In this document: piece by piece, positions 13,270 to 25,499 of the stretch
How positions within the stretch are numbered: the first letter of the stretch is position 1
How the letters are laid out: each line of letters opens with the position of its first letter
Source: Alitta virens
Lineage: Eukaryota > Annelida > Polychaeta > Phyllodocida > Nereididae
Direction of reading: 5' to 3'
Assembly: GCA_932294295.1 (NCBI GenBank)
Contig: OW028577.1
Span: 3,066,001 to 3,130,000, forward strand
Length of the DNA: 64,000 nucleotides
Notes under the pieces: generated by a model
The model's database searches: none
What the model was told of the DNA's origin: nothing
What the model saw: the letters and a program-made list of their open reading frames with translations, nothing else
Position numbers and translations under genes: made by a program

Positions 13270-13545
13270 ACTATGAAGTCACTGTGTGAGATTATGAGGT
13301 TAGCTCATGGTGAGCTAACTGTGATGTCATCCTTGAGATATCATCCTGTGAGCTTTGGGTGAGGTCATTGTGAGTGTAACATTAGCTCACGTGTTCACTG
13401 GGATCATATTCACCGTGAGGTCGCTGTGTGAGATCATGAGGTGAGCTCATGGTGAGCTAACTGTGATGTCATCTTTGTGATCTTATCCTGTGAGCTTTGA
13501 GTGAGGTCACTGTGAGTGTATTTTAGGCTCACGTCTTCAATGGGA
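13270..13545. repeat. GAGGTCACTGTGTGAG minisatellite, two about 120-bp units
   Basis: Two long units carry GAGGTCACTGTGTGAGAT, GAGGTGAGCTCATGGTGAGC and CATCCTGTGAGCTTTGAGTG. The equivalent tract in copy B (47800-47972 and 50270-50498) was the target of the LTR retrotransposon. AGGTCA, a nuclear-receptor half-site sequence, recurs, but repetition alone explains this. Confidence 0.8.
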
Positions 13546-13993
13546 TAGAATCCGTTTTACAGTTTTCCACTGAAAAGACTATGTCAATGTTTCTGAAGTG
13601 CATGCAGAAGATAGGTGACAATAAAATCAGCAACTTCAAGGTTAATCTTGGTGTCCAGCAGGCAGATAGCATCATTATTAGGAGCATGAGACAAATCAGC
13701 CAGGTTTTGAACAGGAGTATGAAGGGTGAACACCCTGTTCCAAAGTAAAACTGTACCCCTTACATCTGATAATTTGAGTGACAGTGATCTTTTTATACAG
13801 GGGATAAAAGAACTGAGAAATGAGTCTATACCATTTTTCACTGCTCAAGAGACCGAATCTTTGATATTGTATTTATGTAACAATTAATTAATTTTCAATT
13901 CACTTCCATTTTCAATTACATTTTGCTTCTGTACCTCTGATAGTGTACGAATAAATAAATGAATATATATATATATATTAGAAATTGGAATAA

Positions 13994-14877
13994 TTGATCA
14001 CTTGCACAGATTTGGGAGTTAATCCAATTCATAAAGATAATAACAAACAGATTGAGCAAGTGTCAGAGCAGAAATTTCTGGGTGTCCATGTTGATCAGTT
14101 CTTAGATCGGAAATTCCATGTTAATCTAAATAATAACCAGCTATCAAGAAACATTGGTGTATTGTCAAGACTAAAGAACACAGTCCTATGCAATTTCTCA
14201 AAATCCTGTATCATTCAATAGTACTATCTCAACTCACCTATGGAGTCATTGCTTGGGGCAACACTTGCAAGGAAGAGTTAAGAAGACTCACTACAAAAAA
14301 TATAATAATAATTTACAAGACAAAATGTAGTTGTCATACCAGTCCATATTTTACATATGTTTTAGAAAGACAAAAGTACAGTGCTGTAAGATGGTCCACA
14401 AAAAGCAACACAATACCTTACCCCCCCCCCCCCCCCCAAACATAGCAAACCTTCTTGCCACCCAATAGAACTATCAATAATTTAAGCAAGCAACTCCTCA
14501 GCATCAAAATGGCCACAAACTGGAACAGCCTACCTGATCCCTTGAAATCATCCACAAATGATATGTACTCCCCCTGTCTCATAGACACCCAAACCATTGT
14601 CACATCATCATCATCACCATGTTTATTTATGTTGTACACACTTACATATGTATATTATTTGTATCCAACGCTTTTTTTAAATTTTTTTTTTACTTTTTTC
14701 TATTAAATCTTAATTTTCCTACATTTTAATCTCGTCTTTTCATCACATCTCATTATTATTATAATTTATTTACTTTTTTGCTCACGACTAGCATTTGATT
14801 CCTGGCACATGCGGATTGATTGGTAAATTGTATACTGATGACCAATACAAAAAAATAAACTCAAACTCAAACTAAAT
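13994..14877 (+). pseudogene. 3' end of a non-LTR retrotransposon (LINE)
   Basis: Frames 13994-14221 and 14188-14445 join, across a frameshift, into the C-terminal part of a LINE reverse transcriptase: QKFLGVHVDQFLDRKFHV, LSRNIGVLSRLKN and VLSQLTYGVIAWG. A further in-frame piece, MATNWNSLPDPLKSS, sits near 14510. The element ends in a tail of AAACTC repeats (14855-14877). A poly-C run (about 14420-14437) interrupts it. This LINE copy is absent from copy B. Confidence 0.75.
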
Positions 14878-15905
14878 GTTATTCTTCCTATGTATGTGTC
14901 TCTACTATGTCATTGTTGGCATGCTCACATTAATTGTCAATTTGAGGGTTTTGTCTCCTAGTTAACTCCTAAATCCTGACTATAGTATGATTGTGATATT
15001 TCTTCAATGTAAACATTCTTGAACAGCTTGGGGATCGTTTTTAACTCACATAATCCCAATTCTTTATAAAAGTCTACATTTCTGTCTATAAAAAATGCAT
15101 ATAAATGAGAAAAGCATTGTTCAGGCCATAATAGGAAAATTTCAGTTTTTGAAGAATGAGCTCTTGAAGTTGTTCAGGTAAACATGCGATAACTTCCAAA
15201 ATTTTGCCATTTTTCAAACTTCCTGCTTTAATCATAAAAAGTCACAGTATGGTGTTGCAATGTGCCACTCATACCGTGCACGTGACTATGGCGTGGTGAT
15301 TATTTACAGGTCTCGGGAAACATTACTGTGTGAACCCATATCATGATTACAGCCATAAAGACCATTATTTGGCAATAAAGACATTCAACTTTTGGGCAGA
15401 TTTTACTCTTACTTTTTAACCACACCAATTAGGCCACCTGACAATTTGGGCCACATAATTTTGGCCAATAGTAATCTCAACATCTCAAAGGTTATGTTTT
15501 ACTGTATATCATTGGCAAAATTTGCTGATTTCAAGGTCTGGTAGGTACGACAGTACAGTTACTCTCTACCATGAAGACCATATCTTACATTTTTAGATAT
15601 GGCTTCTAGACCTATCACACAATGTACGTGACAAACAAAGATGTCAATAATTGATAAGAGGTTGGGTTTTTGAAAATTGAAAAGAAAAAAGAATCTCTTT
15701 AAAACGATATATATGAAAGCTTAAGACTGCATATATTATGTAATTATTGTTAATAATGTGAAGAAAAGATATTTTCAAAAAATTTCTACTATCCTGACGA
15801 TTACAAAATCATGATAATTCACACAAGTGAGCTCTACAGTGACCACAGCTTAGGTAATTTTGGATTAGGTCCTTGGTTACCACACATTCAAAATGCATAA
15901 ATTAA
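14878..15905. other. no gene seen
   Basis: AT-rich sequence without a convincing reading frame. It is not found in copy B of the segmental duplication, so it was inserted with the LINE in copy A or lost from copy B. Confidence 0.6.
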
Positions 15906-18640
15906 TGTTTCGGACATTATTGAATCAGTAACCATGGCATTTTAGTAAAAAAGTTCAGTCCATGGAAATCTTTTTTATATCTTTTTTATATTCTAATTTA
16001 TATTTATAGTATGTTTACATGTAATTAATGTCTACTGTCAACTACATACAAGTCTGGTACAGGTCTCTTTACCTAATTGTCATCCATTTCTTTATATTGA
16101 AGCTTTTATAAATTACGTTTTGGTATTTGCATTCATACCATTTCACACTGGAAAATAAACACTCCCATTTCTGCTTAATGCCATATCTCCTGTAAATTGA
16201 TATCTGTGTGCTGCTAACATTGTTCACACAATGGTTAAATATCTATTCTGTTTTATTTTTTGAAGAATTTTCTTGTTATAGCAGTTTGACTGTAACCAGA
16301 TTCATTATAGGCCACTCCCCCATAGCAACCCTATGAAATCTGTTGACAGACAGACAGAGACAGAGAGACATACAGAGAGACAGACAGAGAGACAGATAGT
16401 GTGACAGACAGAGAGACAGACAGAGAGACAGACAGCTAGACAGCTAGACAGAAAAAGACATTTATTTACACAAAGAGGCACACAAATATATAGACAAACA
16501 GACAATACACAAGTAAAGAGATATTTAATATAGGTATGATATTCTCTGAGTGTGAGAGGCCCCTCTAATAAAGTCCGTTATTGAGAGGTCACCCAGGCGT
16601 TAACAGAAATCTCCTGAGTCACCAATGATGTGTTACGCGTGGGGATTGTGAAGAAAATAACTCATCCAATGGAGTATTTCCACGGCTGGCTTTACAATCG
16701 AACATGTCTCTACTCTCTCTCTATATATATACATAGTCTTATTGTAGCTGTTGTTATACTTGAGCTGAAACAAAGTTCTAAGATATGAACTTCACAAAAC
16801 CCACGAGTCAGTTAATCAGTCACACATTACCTGAAACACAGGAGGATAGAAATATTACAGACGCTTCCCAAATAATTTTCCATATTTATTAAGATCAAAA
16901 TTAAAAACATTTGACAAAGATCTTGGACAAATAGAGTGTGCCACTGTGACTGTACAAATCATTGCTAATGATGGTAAAATTACATTGTTATGACTTATAT
17001 TATCTAATGACAAACACAACATTAACCTTGGTATAAAACTGACTGACCTCCTAGACACAGTCAATTGAATGGCTAAAAGCTAGTCAAAGATTGAATTTAT
17101 TTATTTTTATTATTTAGGGGAGATTGGGGCCATTTAGGACATGAGGTACATTAATTCGGACACCTGCCATATCTGGATAATATTTGGATATTAAACAATT
17201 TTTGGATTTTCATTTTCGAAGCTTGGAAAAAAAAACTCTGTCACTGGAAATGATGGTGTTCAGAATTAGATTGTCAAGGAACAAACCCAAATGTAGCAAA
17301 ACCTGATTCACCTGTGACTTTGTGACAGTTCCAGTTGGCTGTAGCCAATGAATGGTTAAACATAAGGTTAAACAACTTTCAGGCACTCTTTATGAGCTAC
17401 ATCTCAGCTGGACGTTATTCGCATGAGCATATGATGAGACGTTAAACTTGAAGTGCCTTGTACTCTGTGTCTTTCCTGGGGCAAGTAAAAGACACCAAGG
17501 GTGTAAACGTAACAACAAATAAAAACAAATGCAGTTGCAATAATATTTATCATTGGTTACCATACACAAAATTTGTCACTTTAAGTTTAGGTTGGTCTTT
17601 CAGATGAAGTTATCATAAATCTCTGGGGAAGATTGTATAATGTAATCATTATTTTCTCTTTAACCTTAAAGGTCAAATCTAATGTTTGCAAAGTGAAAGT
17701 CTATTTAAAGTGTGGACTCTAAAAGGCAATTCATCAAAGTATTTCGGAAAATCAGACCAGCCATAACAGAGAGAGAGAGCCCTTTGAAAATTGATATTTA
17801 AAATACCACATACATTTTTAATTTTAAAGTTACCAGTTATATTCATATTTATATAAATATGAATTTGATTTTCATAGGTATGGACAATACATATTACTTA
17901 CATACTTAAATTTTTTTATTTCAGTACGAATAGTTTTGCGTTCAATCCATTCAGTGAGATGCTTCTTCTCAAGCTGGCTACTCTGAGGTAGGTTTCATGA
18001 AAAGAGTTGAGGTTCTGTTCCAATGGAACGTTGGACATCATACTGCTGAAGAGCTTTTGCAAACAAGGCATATGGATGGCATGATGCTGAACAGTACTGG
18101 ATTAAGAATTTCAGAGTGAACCCGCACAGTTCAGTTTGTTTTTCAGTTACATATTTTCAAACTGTTAGGTATGGCATTACAACATGTATATCTCTTCATT
18201 TGCCTGTTCGTGTTTCGGTATTATGAGAATAAGCTATACAGCATCGACTTCCTCTATCTAAATGGACGCTGGTTGTTTGTGAAATTGTTTGATGGCCTTA
18301 ATCTGAAGGAATCAAAATGTAGGATTGACATCCGAGAGCATGGAACAGCACAAATGGAGATAACGGCTATGATGCAAACCCCAATTTTGCGACTGACAAT
18401 GACACATCCATATGTGATGATTTTGATTCACTGTCTGCAATTTGTGTCTAATATAATTCCTATTATTTCATTATGACCATGACAAATAACCATTACTATG
18501 TATGATGGCACGAGGACACAGAATTAAAGAAAATGTTATTACTCAGAGGTATTTAATTTAGAAACTTGAGGGTGACTTCATGAAATCATTTCTGTCCATT
18601 TCATGCTTCTCCATGCTTGTATGAATAATGTAACTAAAAT
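15906..18640. repeat. segmental duplication, copy A, distal block
   Basis: Direct-orientation match to about 50500-53845, with indels. It contains a GACAGACAGAGA microsatellite (16345-16450; paralog 50897-50970) and a DEG/ENaC pseudogene. Short frames here, such as a Cys/Ser/Val repeat protein read through the microsatellite, are artefacts. Confidence 0.88.
17565..18150 (-). pseudogene. DEG/ENaC channel pseudogene A
   Basis: On the minus strand, segments match the intact channel gene at 59847-61391. 17925-18150 corresponds to the region from NCAGSLRNSLFQYC through the helix ending in FELISK. 17590-17640 matches the FPRDYRYLHLKDQP segment. The second membrane segment and C-terminus are missing and the frame is broken. 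It is a processed or decayed paralog, also present in copy B. Confidence 0.75.
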
Positions 18641-21600
18641 TAAAAAACGTGGCCATATATACAGTTAGTATTATTTAAAACGGCCTGTCAAAAATTATCA
18701 TTGTAAAATCAGGAAACTTAAATGTAATATATAGAAAGTTGGGTTTATTAGCAACATTTCTGTCCATTTTGTGCACTGAATAGATTATGTACATGGTCTA
18801 AAATACAAGTAATAGAATTGAGAAATTTTGGAGTGCCCCCCTCCCTCACCTGAGCCTCGCCTTGTGATCAGCCAAACATAGCCAGTTACAGCTGGGCAAC
18901 ATATGGATTCATTTAGGTGTTATTAAAACACCGTAGTTCAAATATTAAACTTTGTGAAACATGTAGATAGTAATTATTTAACATCACCTTCACATTTGAA
19001 ATAAAAATACATACAAAATGATACCAAACATGGCATGTATTCTTTAATTCTTAGGGGGAAAATTCTCGAATTAATGTGAAGTCCAATCAGCTGATGGTTG
19101 CAAATTTGTGATTCACATACTCACACCTTTATGATTTAATTTACATGTTTACACTATGGTACTATTCAAAATAAACATCCACCTTTTTTTTTATTATCTT
19201 TTGCTACACTCGGTCCATGTCTTTTCGATGGTATTATTTCAAATTTTTGCTATATGATATAATTTATCATATGAAGGCCATTATAAATGCAGTCATCCAA
19301 TTTTTCAATGTGCAGCATTGCATTAAAATATAAATAAGTATACATTAAGGTGACACTTATTTTTCAAATTTGTGGCTTTCCCGGATCAGTTGATATGATG
19401 AGAAATATGCTGACAGATTAATGATAGGTCATAATGTTATTTATTATCAAATTCAATTTTATTTTGTTTGAATCATACATTTTTGTAAATCCAAAACCTG
19501 CACCTCAGAGTCAGACTCTCAAACCTGCACAAAAAAGCAGTGAAAATAAACCACAGAAATATTCCTGTACAGCAGTACAATGAACTGCAATAATCACAAT
19601 AAAACATAAACATGATATTAATGAGGTATATATGGGCACCAAAATAGCATAATTCAAATGTCAGAAATAAACATGTGGCATTAAAAAATTTTGAGAACAG
19701 GTCTTGAAAACTGATGTTTGTAGCTGTTAATTCATTGCATGACCAAATATTGCTAGAACTAGTCATGTGAATTAATGCATATATATGTCTTCCTGACTCA
19801 AAGCAATGTCACTTGAAAACTAGTGATGACCAAAAATTCAGAAACTTCAAAACAGGTATTACGCAACACATCAATCTAAGTGACATGCAAATAATTTGCG
19901 ATGTTGACCTTCAAAGCACTGACTTCAACAACCCATGTGTCTCATGCATACTAGCGATTTCTATCGATTACGCAACATTTAGCAGGCTCATTCACTCTGC
20001 ATATTTACCCATGTTACAATGTGGCTCACAAGCCATTTCTCCATGTTTTCATAAGGGTCAATGCAATTCAATGTTTTAGTACCATGCACTAACAATTATG
20101 ATATTTAACAAAATCAGAGCTACAAAGTTGTCTAAAGCTAAACCAAGTTTGATGCATCAGCATGATGACATTTGCCAGCCATGCTTGTCAAAACTGGAAG
20201 ATATCATTTACTCATATTTCCCTAATGTTAGGACAATTCCTGCACTGAAATATGACAAACAGTGAACAATATAGTTTGTGTAAAAAAAAAAAAAAATAGC
20301 CACATGATTAATATATGCTAATTACATACCCAATAAATGGGGCATCAGCCACTCAGGCCAAAAATTGATAATACGTTTCTGCCAAAAAGCAAAAACTGCA
20401 GATCTCTTCAGATCAATTTAAAGGCAAAAAAAATTGCACTGTCTAAAATGCAAGGAATGCATATATATGTATAATGTGCAAAATTATAGAGTGAAGAATA
20501 TTCATGCTGTATCATGTCGGGGGATGGCCACGCTGCATGGCTCTGCCCCCCTTCAAGGACTAAGTATTGCATTTTAAAGCCAAATTTAACTTTAAAATTC
20601 TGAATTACATGCTCATCATTTCAAGCGCAGTGAATGCACAAGAAACTCTGTCAATGACCAGCTTGCCAATTAATACGAGAGGTTTAGTTACAATTACACG
20701 GTACATAAAAGGCAATTGACACTTATTAGATGGCTTCCAGATAAAATAAATTGTTATCATTAGCGATAGAGAATTTACTAAAAATTTACAAAATTACCAG
20801 TTGATAACCTTTTGTAAATAATTTTAACATGCTTATTAAAGTGGCTTTCACTTGTTACCTTACATGATGCTCTAACTTTATTCAATCATAAGTTATGCTA
20901 AGAAATAATGACAGAGCCATCACAAATGACTCTGACTCTACCAATTGTGGCACATTTTTAGTGAGTATCCTGGTATTTAAAAATTAATATAAAACGCATA
21001 GTTGTTTTATGAGAAATAAAGGGTGTCACTCATCCTGCGTAATTCCCAAAAGTCAACAAAATATACTAGAAGAAAGCCAAAAAAACTATACTTTTTGTCT
21101 TTATACAGTATATGTTGATATCGTTAATATTTATTAATAAACGAAACGTTATTTTCTTAACAAAAGTAGCAAAAATAGCAACTAACTTGATTTTGGGTAT
21201 TTTAGAACACATAGCCCCATGGGCATAATTCGTAATTCTTGGGTTAATAATAGTATCATATATAATGATAGGGTAATTTCTAAGGTGTCTGAGAAATTTG
21301 GAATTTAAGAAAATGGATAAAAAAAAAGTAACATTAAACCTAATAAACTCTTTATAGAAAATCTTCAGGGCTCAATGCGCTCGTTCAAAATGACAAAGTT
21401 TGAAATGGCCAGTCAAAGGATGTAAACCAGTCCTGGTCATGTACAAAACTAAATTTGTTCACTCCCTTACTAAATTTAAAGGTTAGGCATGTTGCCATTC
21501 ATTTTATTTTGCTAAAATGATATAAAATATAGATTAAAATATTAAATAAAAATTAATAAAAGATATTGACAAAGCATTATTTAACTTTGCAATAATATTT

Positions 21601-22898
21601 TCGAAAATACATGTAAAGCTATGCTGCAACTGTCACGTTTTTTGAAGACATGGAAAAGGTCCAGGCACCACTGCACCTTTTTTAAAGTTATTTTTTTAGT
21701 GGTGAATGTCGAAGAAGAGGATATTATGATGGGTAATTATCTTCTGTACATGTAGTTATATGGTTACCGTACTGGGCCAGCGTGATGACTGGTCAATGCT
21801 AGGCCATCCAGCTGCTGTCAGCACCCAGCAAGCCAAAAGTGTTTAATCAACGTCCGATCAACCCTTTTCCCCAACGTTGATATGATGTTGATATTTGCCC
21901 AATTGACAAACAACCTACAAGAAATACTTCTAAGGACCCCAGAAAGAATAACAAAGCTTGAAGAGTAAGTTTCATTGTATATTTTTTTCCCTTCATACTT
22001 CAACCCATACACGCTCTTTTGAAAAAAGCTGTTGGCCAATCAACCTTAAAACGTACCAAAAAAACTACTTCTAAAGCATTGATATTTTTTCAGCTAAATT
22101 TAACCCATACAGGCCATGACGAAAAAAAAAATCCGATATATATATATAGTAAAATTAAATCCAGACTTCCAGTGAATCTGACCATGCTTTCAACACTAAC
22201 CAATTATTATGTATAAAAGTACTAATTGAAGACTTACAAGCAGTCGTGACCGGTCCAGTTTGATTCTGCAAGAAATGACGGAATACCAATTTAAGGGTTT
22301 AATCACCCATTGTATACTAGTGCTACCTGTGTGCAAAGTGAGAACTTCGTATGTTATCAACCAGTAAAAGAATATATACTAATCGAGCTGGAACAAATCG
22401 CAGATAGAAAAAGTATATCAAGTTACAACAATACATGTGATATTTTGGTCGTAATTACATGTATATTGATATTATTCTGAAATAATGAGGGGCGCTCAGA
22501 AAGTTCTGACCATTTAGACAGTTATAACTGACATAGAGAGATAAATTTCGCGCAATGAAATTCAGGTAATGTATATTTTATTTACAAAATTTCTGTTCAT
22601 TCTGATTAGGTAAACTCTTTTCCCGTTGCTATGGAATCAAGTCTTTGAGGTATGTGGATCAGGTGTCGCAGTTGTTGAAATAACTGTTTCACTTCACACT
22701 GTAAATCAAATATAATATTTATGAAACTAACATGTATGTGTCTCATGTTGATCAACATTGATATTCAGTACAAAATTTCATTATGACGTTTTTTTTCAGG
22801 TCATACAAATCAGATTTCAGTTACCTATTGGAACTGTCTGATAGAGAGTCATGAAATCAACCAGAAATCAATCCATATTATTGATTTTCAAAATTACT
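18641..22898. other. no gene recognised
   Basis: AT-rich, with scattered frames up to about 100 codons, several only open from a non-ATG codon and none with recognisable motifs. A stretch at 22491-22690 begins GAGGGGCGCTCAGAAAG, reminiscent of mariner-type ends, but no transposase or second end is visible. Confidence 0.6.
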
Positions 22899-23017
22899 AA
22901 TATATATATATTCTGTAATAGTGATACATTTTTGTTAACTTTCAGATTTACAACTCACCTCAGAGTTCGTTAAAAAAAAATACAATTATCCAAACGTCTT
23001 TGAGTAACCACCAAGTG

Positions 23018-23142
23018 ATAGCGGGACTTCTAGGTCCGCAATGTAGGTTAACAGATGATGTATTGCAACTTCATTTGCTGAAATCGAATCAATTATAAAT
23101 GGTCGACCTATAACTTAGGTCAGTGATGTTCCTGAAGATGTA
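23018..23142 (+). pseudogene. BEL/Pao integrase fragment, 5' part, split by the Polinton
   Basis: Encodes LLGPQCRLTDDVLQ, then NGRPIT after a frame break, ending at the codons for EDV where the Polinton sits. The remainder lies at 42653-42784. Confidence 0.78.
23137..23142. other. target-site duplication, left (GATGTA)
   Basis: GATGTA directly precedes the inverted repeat and is repeated at 42653-42658. The unoccupied sister copies carry it once. A 6-bp duplication is the Polinton hallmark. Confidence 0.95.
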
Positions 23143-24057
23143 ACTACTAAGAGGGGTAGGTCTGATCCCTCCCTAGTTTCAATGCTAATTTTCATCCTCG
23201 ATGTCCTCTAGCTGACCCCCCCTAAAATCACCAAAAATTTGACCCCACTTGACCTTTCTCTTTGCACCCAGGCACTTCCCATGCTAACTTTCATCGACCC
23301 CCCCGCCGACCCCCCCCCCAAAATCACCAAAAATTTGACCCCACTTGACCCCCACTTGACCCTACTTGACCCTCTTTGATCCCCTGTCCCCATGCTAACT
23401 TTCATCGATCCCCATATCTAATTAGCACACGGGCACTTCCCATGCTAACTTTCACCTTTGATCCCATGTCTAATTAGCACACCGGGGCACTTGCCATGCT
23501 AACTTTCATCGACCCCCCCTTGATCCTACTTGACCCTACTTGACCCCTTTGATCCCCTGTCCCCATGCTAACTTTCATCGACCCCCCCCCCCCCTTGATC
23601 CCACTTGACCCTACTTGACCCCTTTGATCCGCTGTCTAATTAGCCCATCACCTGGCACTTCCCATACTAACTTTCATTCTCTATGTCCTCTAGCCCCCCC
23701 CCCCCCATTTGCAACCCCCCCCCCTTGTCTAATAAGCCAGCCCCCTCTCTAATAAGCCACTCTAATCTACTCAGATGTATAGACAGACAGTCTAGAACAA
23801 ATATAGATAGGCTAGACAATTATAGACAGATATAGACAGATATTCTAGGCTAGACAACTAAACACTACAGTCCTCTGACCTAAAATGCATACCTCCCCCC
23901 CCTAGATTTATTTTACCCAAATGCCCCACCAGAGGGCTGCTGCCATTCCCCCCCCCCTTGTTACTCATCAGGGGGGGGGGAGATCTTCTATTTTTACCCT
24001 TGTGACTCACCAGAGGGGAGACCAGTCATATTTACCCTGGCCAAAGGTCATGACCTC
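23143..24057. repeat. Polinton left terminal inverted repeat
   Basis: Begins ACTACTAAGAGGGG and is the inverted copy of 41887-42652. It is rich in C-runs and contains repeated ATGCTAACTTTCATCGA and CACTTGACCC blocks, a degenerate minisatellite. It is longer than the right copy mainly because of a roughly 75-bp segment near 23880-23960 and C-run differences. Frames read through it are artefacts. Confidence 0.95.
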
Positions 24058-24178
24058 ATTCTATGCTAGTCTCATTATATTTAAGTACAGCCACATGTCT
24101 GACATGACTCATTCTTTCCTTAACTCTTTTACTGACAACATCAGACACATTCTCACATTTGCATTTTAATCTGAAAAA

Positions 24179-24451
24179 ATGCTTAAAGTTCACAGAGATA
24201 CTATTAGAAAAAATTTTGTTGGTTTAGTACGAGAAGTTCCATGTGAAGATGTTTTACCTTCCCTTTTTGAGGATGGTATTTTAAGTCATGTCATGGTCTC
24301 AGAAATTTTAGAAAAACCAGCCTCTGAAAGAAATTGCTTTTTGTTGTTGCTATTGCAAAGAAGGGGTCCAAAAGCCTTTTGTTCATTTGTGAAAGCACTC
24401 AAACATGCCAACAGAAAAGATCTGGCCAATCATTTAATCTCTTTTCAATAG
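24179..24451 (+). CDS. CARD-only protein (viral/transposon cargo)
   Basis: A 90-aa protein that is essentially one caspase-recruitment domain. Visible hallmarks are the N-terminal helix with HRDTIRKNFVGLV, the VLPSLFEDGILS turn (about residues 26-37), the ILEKPASER linker, and the very typical LLQRRGPKAFCSFVKAL (about 59-75) seen in CARDs of the caspase-2/RAIDD type. No caspase or other domain follows. CARD-only proteins act by homotypic binding to apoptotic or inflammasome adaptors; here an inhibitory or decoy role in host cell-death signalling is inferred. It is the first gene inside the left repeat, plus strand. The stop lies 6 bases before a good GTAAGC donor (24458), so a 3'-UTR intron is possible. 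AATAAA follows at 25058. Confidence 0.85.
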   Translation: MLKVHRDTIRKNFVGLVREVPCEDVLPSLFEDGILSHVMVSEILEKPASERNCFLLLLLQRRGPKAFCSFVKALKHANRKDLANHLISFQ

Positions 24452-24818
24452 ACAAGTAAGCTCTAGTGTAAATAATCAGGTTTTACTGTCAGTCACATGC
24501 TCACTTGTATGTGAAGTCTTCATTATTCAGTATTTTACATCAAAGTGTTACCTTTTTATATTCACAAATGCACATCACATTTAACTTTTAAGATGTTTGT
24601 GTTTGAACATGTCATGAAGCATATTAATCAAAGAGCATGATAGTCTTTAATCTTATTGGTCTCATAATGGTTCTATTTTTTTCTGATTTGATACCCAGTA
24701 TCAGAGGTCATCTCATTATACCTTTGATATCAGTTTATGTTTTGATACCCATTTTCAAGTTTTTGATTTCTAGCTCTAAAACACAGATCTGATCATTTTT
24801 TACACTAAAACTTTTTGG
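24452..24818. other. AT-rich spacer after the CARD gene
   Basis: No gene seen. It includes the possible GTAAGC splice donor at 24458. Confidence 0.6.
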
Positions 24819-24986
24819 ATGTTGCTTGCATTCAATGACTGTGAAAAACACCAACATGTTGCAATTGTGCAAAAAAGTGAATATTATTTTTACAGTCTTC
24901 AAGAATGTTTGGAAGACTTTTATAAAAACTCTGATCTACCAGAATGTGATCTTTATGCCATGAAAATATATGCATTGTATGTTTGA
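24819..24986 (+). CDS. possible 55-aa small protein
   Basis: An ATG frame of 55 codons reading MLLAFNDCEKHQH at its start and ECDLYAMKIYALYV at its end, with balanced composition and four Cys. Alternatively the segment after TTTTTACAG (ending 24896) is a 3' exon of the CARD transcript. It has no recognised family. It is followed by AATAAA (25058-25063), which would serve either model. Confidence 0.3.
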   Translation: MLLAFNDCEKHQHVAIVQKSEYYFYSLQECLEDFYKNSDLPECDLYAMKIYALYV

Positions 24987-25057
24987 TTATGTTCACCTGT
25001 ATTTAACATGTATTTCATAAGTTAATTGTAATATTTCATGTTTTACCTGTGGTGTTT

Positions 25058-25063
25058 AATAAA
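25058..25063 (+). terminator. poly(A) signal AATAAA
   Basis: AATAAA, with another AATAAA about 8 bases later, downstream of the CARD gene and the small frame. Confidence 0.55.
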
Positions 25064-25499
25064 ATATAATAAATTACAAAATCTTTTTGTTTTTTGATTA
25101 TCACCACACTGATCTCAGTACAGACAGGGTTAATACTGTTTGAATAACATAATTTGGTCATTTGACATTAGTAAAACACTCAGCTAAAATGCATGTAGTT
25201 GAACTTAATGTTTTTAAATACAGCATAGAGGGTTTATTGCATCATAGTTATAACAAGTTTCTCTATACCCTATATTCATTATGTGATGACATGAACTGTA
25301 GACCTGTTTCAGGTTACATGCATGACTACCCTAAGACAATACATGGATGTGCCATGTCTACTAAGTGGAATTGAGGGTTACTTTGCTTTACTACTTAATG
25401 AAGTTCTGCAATATTTCCATCATCACTTCCACAGTAGATACCATTGACTTAAGAGATACTGATTATTATTATTATTGACAACAAATTTTGACAACAAGT

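Larger units (their letters stand above)
9727..13545. repeat. segmental duplication, copy A, proximal block
   Basis: This block is nearly identical to 44291-47972 plus 50270-50498, in direct orientation. Copy B is interrupted by the LTR element. The block is mostly non-coding AT-rich DNA holding one LINE reverse-transcriptase relic and GAGCTCA/GAGGTCA minisatellite tracts. I see no gene in 9727-11540 or 11900-12480. Confidence 0.9.
22899..23142. repeat. left flank of the occupied Polinton target (copy B)
   Basis: Matches 3653-3898 of the array, starting at a TA microsatellite and running to GATGTA at the Polinton boundary. Its continuation resumes at 42653. Confidence 0.92.

Noticed and set aside
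12515..13545. Nuclear-receptor response element cluster (AGGTCA half-sites)
   Set aside because: Half-sites recur only as part of the minisatellite unit, with no fixed DR/IR spacing.
16305..16505. Cys/Ser/Val repeat protein
   Set aside because: Translation of a GACAGACAGAGA microsatellite.
22491..22690. Possible mariner-type element
   Set aside because: GAGGGGCGCTCAGAAAG resembles some mariner ends, but no second end, TA duplication or transposase fragment could be shown.
23208..23405. Gly-rich frames in the Polinton ends
   Set aside because: Both ends translate the same C/G-rich inverted-repeat minisatellite; no conserved protein.
25189..25374. Short frame upstream of the glycoprotein gene
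   Set aside because: Only 61 codons from an ATG, with no motif, promoter or neighbouring signal.
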